Part shown: one piece after another, positions 51,823 to 62,296 of the stretch | Layout: each line of letters begins with the position of its first letter | Numbering within the stretch: the stretch's first letter is position 1 | Assembly (NCBI GenBank): GCA_963770155.1 | Contig: CAVYOE010000001.1 | Location: 2,278,698 to 2,342,697, forward strand | DNA length: 64,000 bases | Source: CAVYOE01 sp963770155 | GTDB taxonomy: Bacteria > Actinomycetota > Thermoleophilia > Solirubrobacterales > 70-9 | Direction of reading: 5' to 3' | Program-made: the position numbers and the translations under genes | Notes under the pieces: generated by a model | Told to the model about the DNA's origin: nothing | Seen by the model: the letters and a program-made list of their open reading frames with translations, nothing else | Databases searched by the model: none

Positions 51823-52881
51823 GTGCCCAGGCTGTTCCCGATACGTCTGCTTGCGCTGTCCCTGCTGGTCGGGTTAGTGGCAGCCGGCCTGGTCGCCTGT
51901 GGTGGAGGAGACGACGGGGAAGACCCCCAGCAGGTACTCGAGCAGACATTTGAGCAGGACAAGGATTACTCGAGTGGGATCCTCAAGATCGATCTCCTGG
52001 TCGAGGGCGACGCCTCCGGCATCTTCGACGTCAAGCTCGACGGCCCGTTTCAGAACGCCGAGGGCGGCTTCCCGAGCTTCGACCTCGTGGCCGACGTCAA
52101 CATCGAGCGCGGGGAGCAGAGCTTCGGATTCAGCGGCGGGCTGATCTCGACCGGCGATGGCGCCTTCGTCAACTTCCAGGACACCGACTACGCCTTCGAC
52201 AAGCAGTCGTTCGCCGTCTTCAAGCAGCTTTTCCTCAGCGTCCAGCGCCAGGGCGGCCAGCAGGAAGAGGGCGGGTCGCTGATCAACTTCACCGATTTCC
52301 TCACCGAGCTCGAGAACGAGGGAACCGAGGACGTTGAGGGGACCGAGACGATCCACATCGCGGGCCGCGCCGACGCCGCCAAGTTCGTCGAGGCCGTGCG
52401 AGCTGTGCCCGGCAGCGGCGCCGCGCTTCGCAACAATCCGCTGGCCCAGCAGCCGGAGCTGGTGACCCGTTCCGACTTCGACGTGTTCACCGGCAAGGAC
52501 GACAAGCGGCTGCGCAAGCTCGAGGCCGACATCGCCTACAACCAGCCCCAGGGAACCAGCGCCGGAGGGGACCGGTCGGTCTCGGTCAAGTTCACGCTCA
52601 CCTTTGCCGACCTCGGCGAGCCGCAGACGATTGCCGCGCCCACGAACCCGCGCCCCGTGCGAGAGCTGCTGCAGCGCTACGGCGGCGATTTGAGCGGCGT
52701 CCTGGGCGGTATCGGCGGCAGCCCGGCCGGAGGCGGAGACACGGGTGGCGGCGCGGGTGGCGGCGCCGCTCCGACGCCGACGCCACCGAGCGACGAGTCG
52801 ACTCAGGAGTACCTCGACTGCTTGAGCGAGGCGCAGGGCCAGGAGGAAGTCCAGGCCTGCTCCGAGTTCCTGGAGGAGTGA
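51823..52881 (+). CDS. LppX/LprG-like lipoprotein
   Basis: A 352-residue lipoprotein from GTG 51823: signal RLLALSLLVGLVAAGLVACGG with the lipobox Cys. The body (DYSSGILKIDLLVEG, DTDYAFDKQSFAVFKQLF) and the overall strand pattern resemble the LppX_LprAFG fold that carries lipids in actinobacteria. The Gly/Pro/Thr-rich linker precedes a Cys-containing end (YLDCLSEAQGQEEVQACSEF). A GTG at 51772 would add 17 residues. Family assignment is moderate. Confidence 0.7.
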   Translation: MPRLFPIRLLALSLLVGLVAAGLVACGGGDDGEDPQQVLEQTFEQDKDYSSGILKIDLLVEGDASGIFDVKLDGPFQNAEGGFPSFDLVADVNIERGEQSFGFSGGLISTGDGAFVNFQDTDYAFDKQSFAVFKQLFLSVQRQGGQQEEGGSLINFTDFLTELENEGTEDVEGTETIHIAGRADAAKFVEAVRAVPGSGAALRNNPLAQQPELVTRSDFDVFTGKDDKRLRKLEADIAYNQPQGTSAGGDRSVSVKFTLTFADLGEPQTIAAPTNPRPVRELLQRYGGDLSGVLGGIGGSPAGGGDTGGGAGGGAAPTPTPPSDESTQEYLDCLSEAQGQEEVQACSEFLEE

Positions 52882-52894
52882 GCCCGCGCATAGA

Positions 52895-54130
52895 GTGCGA
52901 CGGGTGAATCCGTCGCGACCTAACCTGGAGCCGGCGCCGGAGCGTCCCCCGACCCCACCGCAGCAGCCGGAGGGGGAGGCTGGGGGAGGCGAGCCGCCCG
53001 AAGGCGGAGGCGGCCCGCCGCGAATCGGCTGGGACTTCTTCGCCAGCCCGCACGGCTGGCCCTATCTGCTGGTCCCGGCGATCCCGCTGGCGGTCGTGCT
53101 CGAGCTCGGTCACGCCTCCGCCTCCGTCCTCTTTTTTGTCTCCGCCCTCGGCGTCATCCCGACGGCGGCGCTGATGGGTCGCGCCACCGAGGAGCTCGCG
53201 GCCCGCTCGGGCCCCGGCATTGGAGGCTTCCTCAATGTCACCTTCGGCAACGCGCCCGAGCTGATCATCGCCCTGTTCGCACTCGAGGCCGGCCTGCACG
53301 AGGTGGTCAAGGCCTCGATCGTCGGCTCCATCCTCGGCAACGTGCTGCTGGTGCTCGGCGCCGCGATGTTCCTCGGCGGCCTCGGCCGGGAGAGGCAGAC
53401 CTTCGACCGCACCGCCGCGAGTGCCCAGTCATCGATGCTGCTGCTGGCAGCGGTGGCGCTGGTGATGCCCGCGATCTTCGAGCTGGTCGACGGGGAGGGC
53501 CTGCCGGGAGTCGAGTCGGGGCTGATCGACTTTGACGGGGAGATAGAGAACCTCTCGCTGGCGGTCGCCCTGGTGCTCCTGGTCAGCTACGCCGGCGGCC
53601 TCTTGTTCTCGCTGCGCACCCACAGCCGCCTTTTCAACCCGCCATACGAGGAGGAGGAGGACACCTGGGGCTGGAGCGCCGGGCGGTCAGCGGCGGCGCT
53701 GGCGATCGCGGGGGTCGCGGTCGGGCTGATGTCGGAGATCTTGGTCGGCTCGATCGAGGAGGCCTCCGAGTCGATCGGTCTCTCCCAGTTCTTCGCCGGC
53801 GTGATCGTGGTCGCGATCGTCGGCAACGCGGCGGAGCACTGGGTCGCGGTCCTCGTCGCGCTCAAGAACAAGATGGACCTGGCGGTCAACATCGCGATCG
53901 GCTCCAGCGCCCAGATCGCCCTGTTCGTGGCGCCGGTGCTCGTCATCTGCTCCTTCTTCGTCGGGCCCGTGCCGATGCCGCTCGTCTTCAACGGATTCGA
54001 GGTCGGCGCGGTGCTGCTGGCGGTGATCATCGCCAACGCTGTCACTTCCGACGGCGAGTCGAACTGGTTCGAAGGGGCCCAGCTGCTGCTCGTCTACGCC
54101 GTCCTCGCGGTCACTTTCGGTTTCGCCTAG
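52895..54130 (+). CDS. Ca2+/H+ antiporter (CaCA family, CAX type)
   Basis: A 411-residue membrane protein of about eleven helices with the paired CaCA motifs VTFGNAPELIIALFALEAGL and VGNAAEHWVAVLVALKNKMDLAVNIAIGSSAQIALF. The first 45 residues are a Pro/Glu/Gly-rich cytosolic extension. GTG 52895 or 52904 starts it. It expels Ca2+ in exchange for protons. The next gene is another CaCA member seven bases later. Confidence 0.9.
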   Translation: MRRVNPSRPNLEPAPERPPTPPQQPEGEAGGGEPPEGGGGPPRIGWDFFASPHGWPYLLVPAIPLAVVLELGHASASVLFFVSALGVIPTAALMGRATEELAARSGPGIGGFLNVTFGNAPELIIALFALEAGLHEVVKASIVGSILGNVLLVLGAAMFLGGLGRERQTFDRTAASAQSSMLLLAAVALVMPAIFELVDGEGLPGVESGLIDFDGEIENLSLAVALVLLVSYAGGLLFSLRTHSRLFNPPYEEEEDTWGWSAGRSAAALAIAGVAVGLMSEILVGSIEEASESIGLSQFFAGVIVVAIVGNAAEHWVAVLVALKNKMDLAVNIAIGSSAQIALFVAPVLVICSFFVGPVPMPLVFNGFEVGAVLLAVIIANAVTSDGESNWFEGAQLLLVYAVLAVTFGFA

Positions 54131-54136
54131 TCAGCC

Positions 54137-55135
54137 ATGGAGGCCTTCCTGCTCGCGACCAGCTTCGCGGTGATCCTCGCCGGAGCGGTCCTGTTCACGA
54201 ATGCGGTCGAATGGCTCGGCCACAAGCTGAAGATGGGGGAGGGCGCCGTCGGCAGCCTCCTGGCCGCGGTCGGGACCGCGATGCCGGAGACCCTGATTGC
54301 GGCGGTCGCCCTGATCGGCGGGATCGAGGGCTCCGAGGACGTCGCCCTCGGGGCGATCGTGGGCGCGCCGTTCCTGCTCGCGACCTTGGCCATGGGCCTG
54401 GTCGGCCTCTTCGCCTACCTGTACCGGGGCCGCCGGCGCGAGGGGACATCCCTGAACGCGCACATGCCGACCCTGGAGCGCGATCTCTTCTTCTTCCTAG
54501 TCTTCTTCGCGCTCGGTCTCGCCTTCGGCTTTGGTGCTCCCGGGCCGGTGCGGACAGTGGTCGGGATCCTGTTCTTCGCCGCCTACGTCTTCTACGTCTG
54601 GCGCACGCTTCTCCGCGGCGGCACCGTCCAGGCCGAGGAGACCCTCAACCCGCTCTGGCTCGAGCCGCGCCGCGACCGGCGTGCCGAGAATCCCGGTGGC
54701 TTGGTCTCCGCGCTGCAGCTCCTAATCGGCCTGGCGGCAATGGTTGGTGGCGCCCATCTCTTCGTGGAGGAGCTCCTGCACGTCGCCGATGACCTCGGTG
54801 CCGACGCGATCGTCCTCGCCCTGATCCTGGCGCCGCTGGCGACCGAGCTCCCCGAGAAGGTGAACAGCTTCTTCTGGGTCCGCGAGGGCAAGGACTCGCT
54901 CGCACTCGGCAACATCACCGGCGCCATGGTCTTCCAGTCGACGATTCCCGTCGGGATCGGGCTGCTGTTCACCGACTGGGAGCTGTCGGGGGACGCCGCC
55001 CTCTCGGTCATTCTGGGGCTCGCCGGCGGTGTGCTCGCGTACTGGGTGCTTCGCCTGCGCGCCCGCTACGAGCTGCCGGCGGTACTTGCCTGGTTTGCGC
55101 TCTACGCCGCCTTTATCGTCATCGTCGCGCTATGA
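54137..55135 (+). CDS. CaCA-family sodium/calcium exchanger-like membrane protein
   Basis: A 332-residue protein of about ten helices. The alpha-repeat motifs are GSLLAAVGTAMPETLIAAVAL and ALILAPLATELPEKVNSFFW, both keeping the acidic residues that bind cations. It is shorter than YrbG-type exchangers and the ion is not certain. ATG 54137 follows the Ca2+/H+ antiporter by seven bases and the stop overlaps the aldo/keto reductase start. Confidence 0.85.
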   Translation: MEAFLLATSFAVILAGAVLFTNAVEWLGHKLKMGEGAVGSLLAAVGTAMPETLIAAVALIGGIEGSEDVALGAIVGAPFLLATLAMGLVGLFAYLYRGRRREGTSLNAHMPTLERDLFFFLVFFALGLAFGFGAPGPVRTVVGILFFAAYVFYVWRTLLRGGTVQAEETLNPLWLEPRRDRRAENPGGLVSALQLLIGLAAMVGGAHLFVEELLHVADDLGADAIVLALILAPLATELPEKVNSFFWVREGKDSLALGNITGAMVFQSTIPVGIGLLFTDWELSGDAALSVILGLAGGVLAYWVLRLRARYELPAVLAWFALYAAFIVIVAL

Positions 55136-56271
55136 GCAGGTCACCGGGAAGAGCGGCGCTCGGGAGTTGGAGCGGCGGGCGCTACCTGCACTTTGGCGAG
55201 GCGATCGCGCCCGAGCGGCTCGAGCAACTGCTGCGGCCCGGAGACGGGATCGACACGGTGCTGACCGCCGATACCTACGGCCAGGGGGAGGCCGACGAGC
55301 TCGTGGGGCGGGCGCTGGCCGGCGCTCCGCGCGGTGACTACTGCCTGGTCGGCGCCGTCGGTCACGACTTCTACGAGGGAGAGCGCGACGGCCCGCGCGG
55401 CTTTCCGCGCTTCACCGACCCGCGCCTACGGGGTCCCGACCAGTACGGGGATTACCTGCGGATGGCGACCGAGCGCAGCCTCGAACGGCTGGGCTCGGAT
55501 CGCTTCGATCTGCTCCTCCTCCACAACCCTGACCGGATCGGCTACGAGAGCGAGGCGGTCTGGGACGCGATGGCGGCGCTGCGCGACGAAGGGACCACGG
55601 CCCAGATCGGGATCGCGCCGGGACCGGCGAACGGGTTCACTCTCGACCTGATCCGCTGCTTCGAGCAGTTCGGCGACCGGCTCGACTGGGCCATGATCAT
55701 CCTCAACCCGTTCGAGCCCTGGCCCGGGGAGCTCTGCCTGGACGCCGCCGAGCGCGCCGGCATCTCGGTGATTACGCGGGTGGTGGACTACGGCGGCCTT
55801 TTCTGGGACGACGTCACCCCGGACACCGAGCTGCCCGAGGGCGACCACCGCAAGTTCCGCCCGGAAGGGTGGATCGAGGAGGCCCGCGCCAAGCTCGAAC
55901 GCCTGCGCCCGATTGCCCAGGGCGCCGGGCTGACCCCGTTGCAGCTCGCCTGCCAGTGGAACCTCGCCCACCCCGCGGTCGAATGCGTCGTCCCCACCCT
56001 GATCCAGGAGAAGGAGGGAGGGGAGGCGGAGCCCCGCCCGATCGAGGACAAGCGCCAAGAACTGGCCGCGCTTCCACTCGAGCAGCGGCTCAGCGATGAA
56101 CAGGTCGCGGAGGTGCGCGAAATCGGCGACAACACCGGTTGCATGGCGCTGAAGGGAGCGAGCCCCGATTTCGAGGGAGAGGAGCGCCCCGACCGCTGGC
56201 CGCTGACCCCCGAGCTGGCCACCGCCGGCGCCGGCTACGGAGTCGGCGCCGAGGACCTCGCCCAGCGCTGA
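55132..56271 (+). CDS. aldo/keto reductase family protein
   Basis: A 379-residue TIM-barrel reductase with DTVLTADTYGQGEADELVGRAL, DLLLLHNPDRIGYES and QIGIAPGPANGF. The usual Asp-Tyr-Lys-His tetrad is only partly traceable: D47 and Y49 region ADTYGQG, and LLLLHNPD for His; the Lys position reads CLVGAVGHDF, so the catalytic Lys may be missing. The C-terminus has an extra domain of about 80 residues with DNTGCMALKGASPDFEGEERPDRWPL. Coupled to the exchanger by an ATGA overlap. Confidence 0.83.
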   Translation: MSRSPGRAALGSWSGGRYLHFGEAIAPERLEQLLRPGDGIDTVLTADTYGQGEADELVGRALAGAPRGDYCLVGAVGHDFYEGERDGPRGFPRFTDPRLRGPDQYGDYLRMATERSLERLGSDRFDLLLLHNPDRIGYESEAVWDAMAALRDEGTTAQIGIAPGPANGFTLDLIRCFEQFGDRLDWAMIILNPFEPWPGELCLDAAERAGISVITRVVDYGGLFWDDVTPDTELPEGDHRKFRPEGWIEEARAKLERLRPIAQGAGLTPLQLACQWNLAHPAVECVVPTLIQEKEGGEAEPRPIEDKRQELAALPLEQRLSDEQVAEVREIGDNTGCMALKGASPDFEGEERPDRWPLTPELATAGAGYGVGAEDLAQR

Positions 56272-56275
56272 GCGG

Positions 56276-56737
56276 CTAGAGCTCGCCCAGTGCCGCGAGC
56301 ACCTGCTCGTCGTGTTCGGCGGGCTTCACCTTCGGGAAGACCTTGGCGACCTGGCCCTGCGGATCGATGACGAAGGTCGCCCGCTGCACACCCATGTACT
56401 TCTTGCCGTAGTTGTTCTTCTCGACCCAGGTCCCGTACTTCTCGGCGACCTTGTGGTCGGCATCCGCCAGCAGGGTGAACTCGAGGTCGTATTTGTCGTC
56501 GAACTTGGCGACGTCCTCGACCGGGTCGGGGGATACCCCGAGCACCCGCGCCCCGGCCTTCTCGTAGTCGGCGCGACGGTCGCGGATGCCGCAGGCCTGG
56601 GTCGTACAGCCGGGGGTATCGGCGCGCGGGTAGAAGTAGAGGACGACCGGAGCCCCGCGGAGGTCCGAGAGCTTCACCTTCTCCCCGTGCTGGTCGGGCA
56701 GGGTGAAGTCGGGGGCTTTCCGTCCCTCCTCAACCAT
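56276..56737 (-). CDS. bcp: Bcp-type peroxiredoxin
   Basis: A 153-residue thiol peroxidase. FYPRADTPGCTTQACGIRD holds the peroxidatic Cys and the resolving Cys five residues later, the classic Bcp pattern. It reduces peroxides with thioredoxin. Convergent with the aldo/keto reductase gene four bases away. Confidence 0.93.
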   Translation of the reverse strand: MVEEGRKAPDFTLPDQHGEKVKLSDLRGAPVVLYFYPRADTPGCTTQACGIRDRRADYEKAGARVLGVSPDPVEDVAKFDDKYDLEFTLLADADHKVAEKYGTWVEKNNYGKKYMGVQRATFVIDPQGQVAKVFPKVKPAEHDEQVLAALGEL

Positions 56738-56774
56738 CGTCCTCCTCGATCATGGGCGCGAAGCCCGGGCCCGG

Positions 56775-57122
56775 TCAGTCCTCTCGCCCGGGGTCCTGGC
56801 CCTCCTCGCCCTCGTCCTCCTCGCCATCGTCCTGGTCGAGCGCGGTCTCGGAGATCGAGCCTCCGAGTCCCGGGTGATAGTGGGTCTGGAAGTCTTCGAG
56901 CAGCTCGTCCCGGGTCGCCTCGTCGACCGGGACTTCGTCGGAGATCATCACCCAGTCCGCTCCCTCGTAGGCCTCCATGTTGAAGACCTCCTGGTCGATC
57001 GAGGTCGAGTCGTCGACGACCACGACGACCTCGGTCTGCGGGTTGAAGTAGGTCCCCGGCCGCAGGGTCAGGTCCTTGAGCTCGACGATTCGCTCCTGGA
57101 TGTCAGCGGGGTCGGCCGCCAT
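56775..57122 (-). CDS. acidic protein of unknown function
   Basis: A 115-residue protein. The first 80 residues look folded (ERIVELKDLTLRPGTYFNPQTEVVVVVDD, EGADWVMISDEVPVDEATRDELLEDF); the last 25 are Asp/Glu/Gly-rich. No family recognised. Minus strand, upstream of the bcp gene by 37 bases. Confidence 0.62.
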   Translation of the reverse strand: MAADPADIQERIVELKDLTLRPGTYFNPQTEVVVVVDDSTSIDQEVFNMEAYEGADWVMISDEVPVDEATRDELLEDFQTHYHPGLGGSISETALDQDDGEEDEGEEGQDPGRED

Positions 57123-57157
57123 TACTCACAGACTATTACCGGCCCTACTGACCGGCT

Positions 57158-57619
57158 TTACTGACCAACGTCCTCGAGGTCGCGAAGCTGGCGCTCGATC
57201 TCCTCCTCGACATCGAGCGGCGGCTTGCCGGCGCGCTCGCGCCTCTCGTTCCGGGCGATCACCAGCTGCCTCACCTCCTCGCGAAGCTCGGGATCGTGCT
57301 GGAGCGAGGCGGTGCCCCGCTCGGCAGCCAGGATCTTGTCCATCTCGGCATCGACATCGACGGGCGTGTCGCCCCGGGCTTCGGCGCGGTAGGCCCGCCC
57401 CTCGAGCATCTGGCGGATCTCGGCCTCGCGTTCCTCCCGGGTCGCCGGGCGGACCGGGCCGGTGCCGGCCGCGGGGAACTGCTGCTCGATCGAGAACGCA
57501 CCCTTGCCGACCTGCTTCAGCGCCTTGCCGGCGCCGCTGGCGAAGTAGAAGGCCGCGACCGGGATCGTCAACACCGCGGCCAGGATCAGGACCGTGCCGG
57601 TTTCGATCGCCAAGAGCAC
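57158..57619 (-). CDS. small membrane-anchored protein of unknown function
   Basis: A 153-residue protein with one N-terminal helix (GTVLILAAVLTIPVAAFYFASG) and a charged helical remainder (EIRQMLEGRAYRAEARG, EEEIERQLRDLEDVG) that may be coiled coil. GTG start at 57619. The recurring short helices RQMLEGR and RQLVIARNERRERAG resemble SHOCT-like segments, not proof. No name can be given. Confidence 0.62.
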   Translation of the reverse strand: MLLAIETGTVLILAAVLTIPVAAFYFASGAGKALKQVGKGAFSIEQQFPAAGTGPVRPATREEREAEIRQMLEGRAYRAEARGDTPVDVDAEMDKILAAERGTASLQHDPELREEVRQLVIARNERRERAGKPPLDVEEEIERQLRDLEDVGQ

Positions 57620-57674
57620 CTGTCAAGCGTAGCCCCGTGCGTGATCAAGCGTGCGGGGGCTTCCCTCGTGCGTC

Positions 57675-57700
57675 GATATCCGCGGATATCAGTCGATATC
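57675..57700. promoter_or_regulatory. three GATATC sites at 10-bp spacing
   Basis: GATATC occurs at 57675, 57685 and 57695, one helical turn apart. The first two form the perfect 16-base palindrome GATATCCGCGGATATC. It lies in the 281-base gap between the divergent genes at 57619 and 57901, so an operator for either is likely. No known regulator is assigned. Confidence 0.5.
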
Positions 57701-57784
57701 GCCTCACAGGCGTGCCCTCGTGCAGAACGAAGACGGCGCCCAACCGGTTCGCAAGGCCGACCGATCCGGTACTCTTCGCCCTGG

Positions 57785-57800
57785 TTGACTGACCAGTCAA
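57785..57800. promoter_or_regulatory. TetR-like inverted repeat upstream of the acyl-CoA dehydrogenase
   Basis: TTGACT-GACC-AGTCAA, arms of six bases around a four-base centre, 100 bases before the acyl-CoA dehydrogenase start. This shape is common for TetR-family regulators of fatty-acid degradation in actinobacteria. The regulator is not identified here. Confidence 0.55.
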
Positions 57801-57830
57801 TCGGTCGGCTGCGCACGGTTCTCCCGACCC

Positions 57831-57861
57831 TTGTCGGCTCCGGCGCCCCGACGGGTATATG
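57831..57861 (+). promoter_or_regulatory. possible promoter of the acyl-CoA dehydrogenase gene
   Basis: TTGTCG at 57831 and TATATG at 57856 flank a 19-base gap, longer than ideal. The TATATG is the only AT-rich block in the leader, 40 bases before the GTG start at 57901, which has AAAGGAG upstream. Confidence 0.3.
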
Positions 57862-57900
57862 TAGACAGACCTGCACTAGCCAGCAAAGGAGCCCCGACCC

Positions 57901-59136
<1,236 letters not shown>

Positions 59137-59928
59137 CCGGGACCGGGCCCAGCTCGAGTCGCTCACCAGGAAGGGCCTGAAGGCCTGGACAGTCAGGAGG
59201 TCGAGGCCGTGGTCGGCTGTTAACCACGACCTCGAGTAACTCGATCCGAACACACGCGGTGAGGCGTTGGGGGCGAGGCGATGCGCCGCTATGAAGCTGT
59301 CGTCGAGATACCTGGAAGGCGGAGTCCCACAGCTCGGCGGCGGCGTGGACCTCGGGCACTCGGCCGGCTCGAGACCTTCCTCCCCCCCTTCGGCGCCCAG
59401 TGTCGAGGCTTCGCCATGACCTGGTCGTGCTCGAGGCGAGCGCCTGAAGCGCAACGAGGTCTACTTCGACCGCTGGTCCCGTCGCTGTGGGAGCAGGACG
59501 AAGCCGCAGGCGGCCGAGCTGCGCGGGCGCGGGCGTCGGCCTCGGCGACCGCCTTCGACGACCGGATCGGGGTCGAGGTCCTCGTAGAGATCGGGCCGCA
59601 GCCGGAGCGGGAACCGCTCACCGCGGGGCGCGATGACTTAGCCTTCAGGGCTGCCAAATCGCTCTCGGGGTTGCGGGCAGCTCGACCCGACGTAAACCCG
59701 ACGGCAGCCGCGGGTCCCGGCGAGGCCCCGCCGGAAAGAACGTGATCGGCGGAGGAGCTGTGGTCTTGGGATCAGGGGTGGCACTTTCGTCGAGCGCAGA
59801 AAACGGCCGCTCGCCTAGGCGACCACGTATACGCGCCTGACAGCGCATGGACAAGCGGGCGTATTCGCCGCCGGCCGCCGGAAGCCCCCCGCCGAGAGGC
59901 GGCAGCCGGGTTTTGCCAGACTCGCGGG
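59137..59928. other. gene-poor stretch, possibly a degraded small gene
   Basis: No convincing gene is readable over these 792 bases. Around 59428-59475 the plus strand would read LKRNEVYFDR if one G were added, an end typical of SnoaL/NTF2-like proteins, so a small gene scrambled by base errors may be here. Open frames on either strand elsewhere look like GC-driven shadows. Confidence 0.3.
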
Positions 59929-60965
59929 GTGAGCGCGATCCCCCTCTCGGTCCTCGACCTCGCCATCGTCCCCGAGGGCTCCGAGCCCGCCGACGCCCTA
60001 CGCAACTCGGTCGAGCTCGCCAAGCACGTCGAGCGGCTCGGCTACGGCCGCCACTGGGTCGCCGAGCATCACAACATGCCCGGCATCGCCAGCTCCTCGC
60101 CGCCGGTGCTGATGATGGCGCTCGCCGACGCGACCGAGGAGATCAGGATCGGCGCCGGCGGGGTCATGCTCCCCAACCACCCGCCGCTGGTCGTCGCCGA
60201 GCAGTTCGGGATGCTCGAGGCGCTCCACTCGGGGCGGATCGATCTCGGCATCGGTCGCGCCCCCGGCACCGACCCGATGACCGCCGCCGCCCTGCGGCGC
60301 TCCGCCGACCCGCTCAGCGCCGAGGACTTCCCCCGTCAGCTCCAGGAGATGATCGGGTTCTTCGAGGGCCGCTTCGGCGAGGAGAACCCGACCCGGGGCA
60401 TAACGGCGGTCCCGGGCAAGGACCTCAAACCCGAGATCTGGCTGCTCGGCTCGAGCGACTACAGCGCCCAGGCCGCCGCCGTCCTCGGGCTCCCGTTCTC
60501 CTTCGCCCACCACTTCAGCCCCAAGAACACCGTGCCCGCGGTGAAGATCTACAAGGACAACTTCCAGCAGCGACCGAGGCGCTCAGCGAGCCATACGCAA
60601 AGGTCGCGGTCGCCGTCATCTGCGCCGAGGACGACGAGAAGGCGCGCTGGCTCGCCGGCCCGGCCCGCCTCAGCTTCGCCCGCCTCCGCGCCGGCAACCC
60701 GGGCCGGATGCCGACCCCCGAGGAGGCGGCGGAGCACGAGTACACGCCCGCCCAGGACGCCCAGGTCAAGTCGGTCTCCGGCTCCGCCGTCATCGGCTCC
60801 CCCGAGACGGTCAAGGCCGGGCTCGAGGACCTGGCCGAGCGCGCCGGCGCCGACGAGCTGATGCTGACGACGATGGTCCACGACCCCGCCGACCGGCTCC
60901 GCTCCTACGAGCTGGTCGCCGAGGTCATGGAGCTGGAGCCGCGCAGAGCCGCCGCCGCCGCCTGA
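59929..60965 (+). CDS. LLM-class (luciferase-like) flavin-dependent oxidoreductase, one-base deletion
   Basis: About 345 residues after restoring one base near 60570. It has LSVLDLAIVPEGSEPADALRNS, WVAEHHNMPGIASSSPPVLM, ATEEIRIGAGGVMLPNHPPLVVAEQFGMLEALHSGRIDLGIGRAPGTD and, past the break, SGSAVIGSPETVKAGLEDLAERAGADELMLTTMVHD. This is the MsnO8-type bacterial luciferase subgroup using F420 or FMN; the substrate is unknown. GTG 59929 start. Confidence 0.87.
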
Positions 60966-60996
60966 TTACTTCTAACCAGAGGCGTAGACTCGCGCT

Positions 60997-61472
60997 GTGG
61001 CCGAGCAGCGCAAGCGCGTCGGCGACGCGGTCGCCGAAGCGGCGCGCAAAGGAGAGGAGGCGGTCAAGGACCGCCGGACCCGGCGCGGTGGCCGGCCCTC
61101 CGACGCACTCGGGGGCGACATCCGCAGGCGCGACATGTTTCCGTTGCTCGTGCTCCATCTGGTCTCACAGGAAGAGACCTACGGCAATCACCTGATCGAG
61201 GCGATCGAGGAGATGACCGAGGGCGTGATTTCGGTCAACCCGAACACGATCTATCCCCTGCTTCGCCAGATGGAGAGCGACGACATCAGATCAAGGGGTG
61301 CTGGGAGCACCCCGACCGCCGCTCCCGCCGCGATCGCTCCATCACCCCCGCGGGCCGCAAGGAGTACAAGCGCCTCCGGGCGGAGGTGGAGCCATTCCTC
61401 GACTCGGTCATCCGCAGCCTCACCCTGATCAAGCGCGAAATCCACCCACGCTTCGGCGGGCGCTTCTCGTAG
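60997..61472 (+). CDS. PadR-family transcriptional regulator, frameshifted
   Basis: About 158 residues once the frame is corrected near 61280. The winged helix reads MFPLLVLHLVSQEETYGNHLIEAIEEM and VNPNTIYPLLRQMES, and past the break GCWEHPDRRSRRDRSITPAGRKEYKRLR, the standard PadR wing, ending IHPRFGGRFS. An extra basic N-terminal stretch of about 35 residues (ARKGEEAVKDRRTRRGGRP) precedes it. It lies 31 bases after the luciferase-like gene and may regulate the nearby beta-oxidation genes, which is inference. Confidence 0.8.
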
Positions 61473-62225
61473 ATGTGCTCGCGCCCGACACTCTCGAAGC
61501 CGAGCCGCGCGTAGAGCTCTGCGGCCAGTCGTCCTCCTCGGCTCCGAGGAACGTGAGCTCGTTGCCATCCGCGCGAGGGCCGCGCGGCCGCAAGCACCAC
61601 CGCCCGCGCGAAGCCTCGGTTCCGGGCCGGCTCGAGCGTGGCGACGCCTCGACCATGCCGATCCCGTCCCGCGAATAGAGCTGGCAGATCGCGGCGGGCG
61701 CTCCCCGTGCGCGCGACGAAGCCGCGGTCGCCGCCGACTTCGGCCAGCGCGACTCGCTTCAGGAGCTGCTCGACACTCGCCGCCGGTGCGCCGGCACTCG
61801 GGCGAGGTCCCCGATCCAGTCGTCCTCGGCCAGCGCCGCCCTGCGAAGGTCGAGCATTCCCCGTGGGGGACCTCGCGCACCTCGGCCACCGGCTCGGTCG
61901 GGCTCGGCGCGCAGGACCATGTAGACGCCGTGCTCCGGCTACCAGCCCAGCTCCCTCAGCCCGGGGTCGAGCCGCGTCCCGGGCGGGATCGAGGATGGCA
62001 AGGCTCGGACGCGGCGGGCTGAACGGCCGGAGCAGCTCCTCGGCCGCGCCGCGACCTCCTCGGGCTGATCCCCTCGCGGTCGACACGAGGAAGCCCGGAT
62101 CGTGGGTGCGGCCGGATTGAACACCAGATAGCCGGCTTCGAACGGCTCGACCCGCTCGGCTGATCGCGCTCGAGCCCGTACATGAACTCGGCGCAGCGCA
62201 GGATCAGGTCGCGGTCGATGAACCG
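61430..62225 (-). pseudogene. GNAT-family acetyltransferase-like gene, broken by several indels
   Basis: Pieces from three minus-strand frames join into one GNAT-like protein: IDRDLILRCAEFMYGLERDQ and VEPFEAGYLVFNPA near the start, then MVLRAEP and EVREVPHG, ICQLYSRDGIGMVE, VATLEPARNRGFARAVVLAA and the acetyl-CoA end ELYARLGFESVGREHIYEKRPP. At least five frame breaks occur. All resemble the one-base losses of neighbouring genes, so it is probably intact in the organism. The 3' end overlaps the convergent PadR gene end; exact limits are uncertain. Confidence 0.5.
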
Positions 62226-62296
62226 ACCCTAATACCCTTCGCCGCCGATCTTCACCGAGTCCCGACCCTCTCTCCAACCGGAAGGAACTCACCGAA

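Noticed and set aside
59281..59745. 154-residue plus-strand frame in the gene-poor stretch
   Set aside because: Arg/Pro/Ala-rich with no motif; the only family-like fragment needs a different frame. Left as an unresolved stretch.
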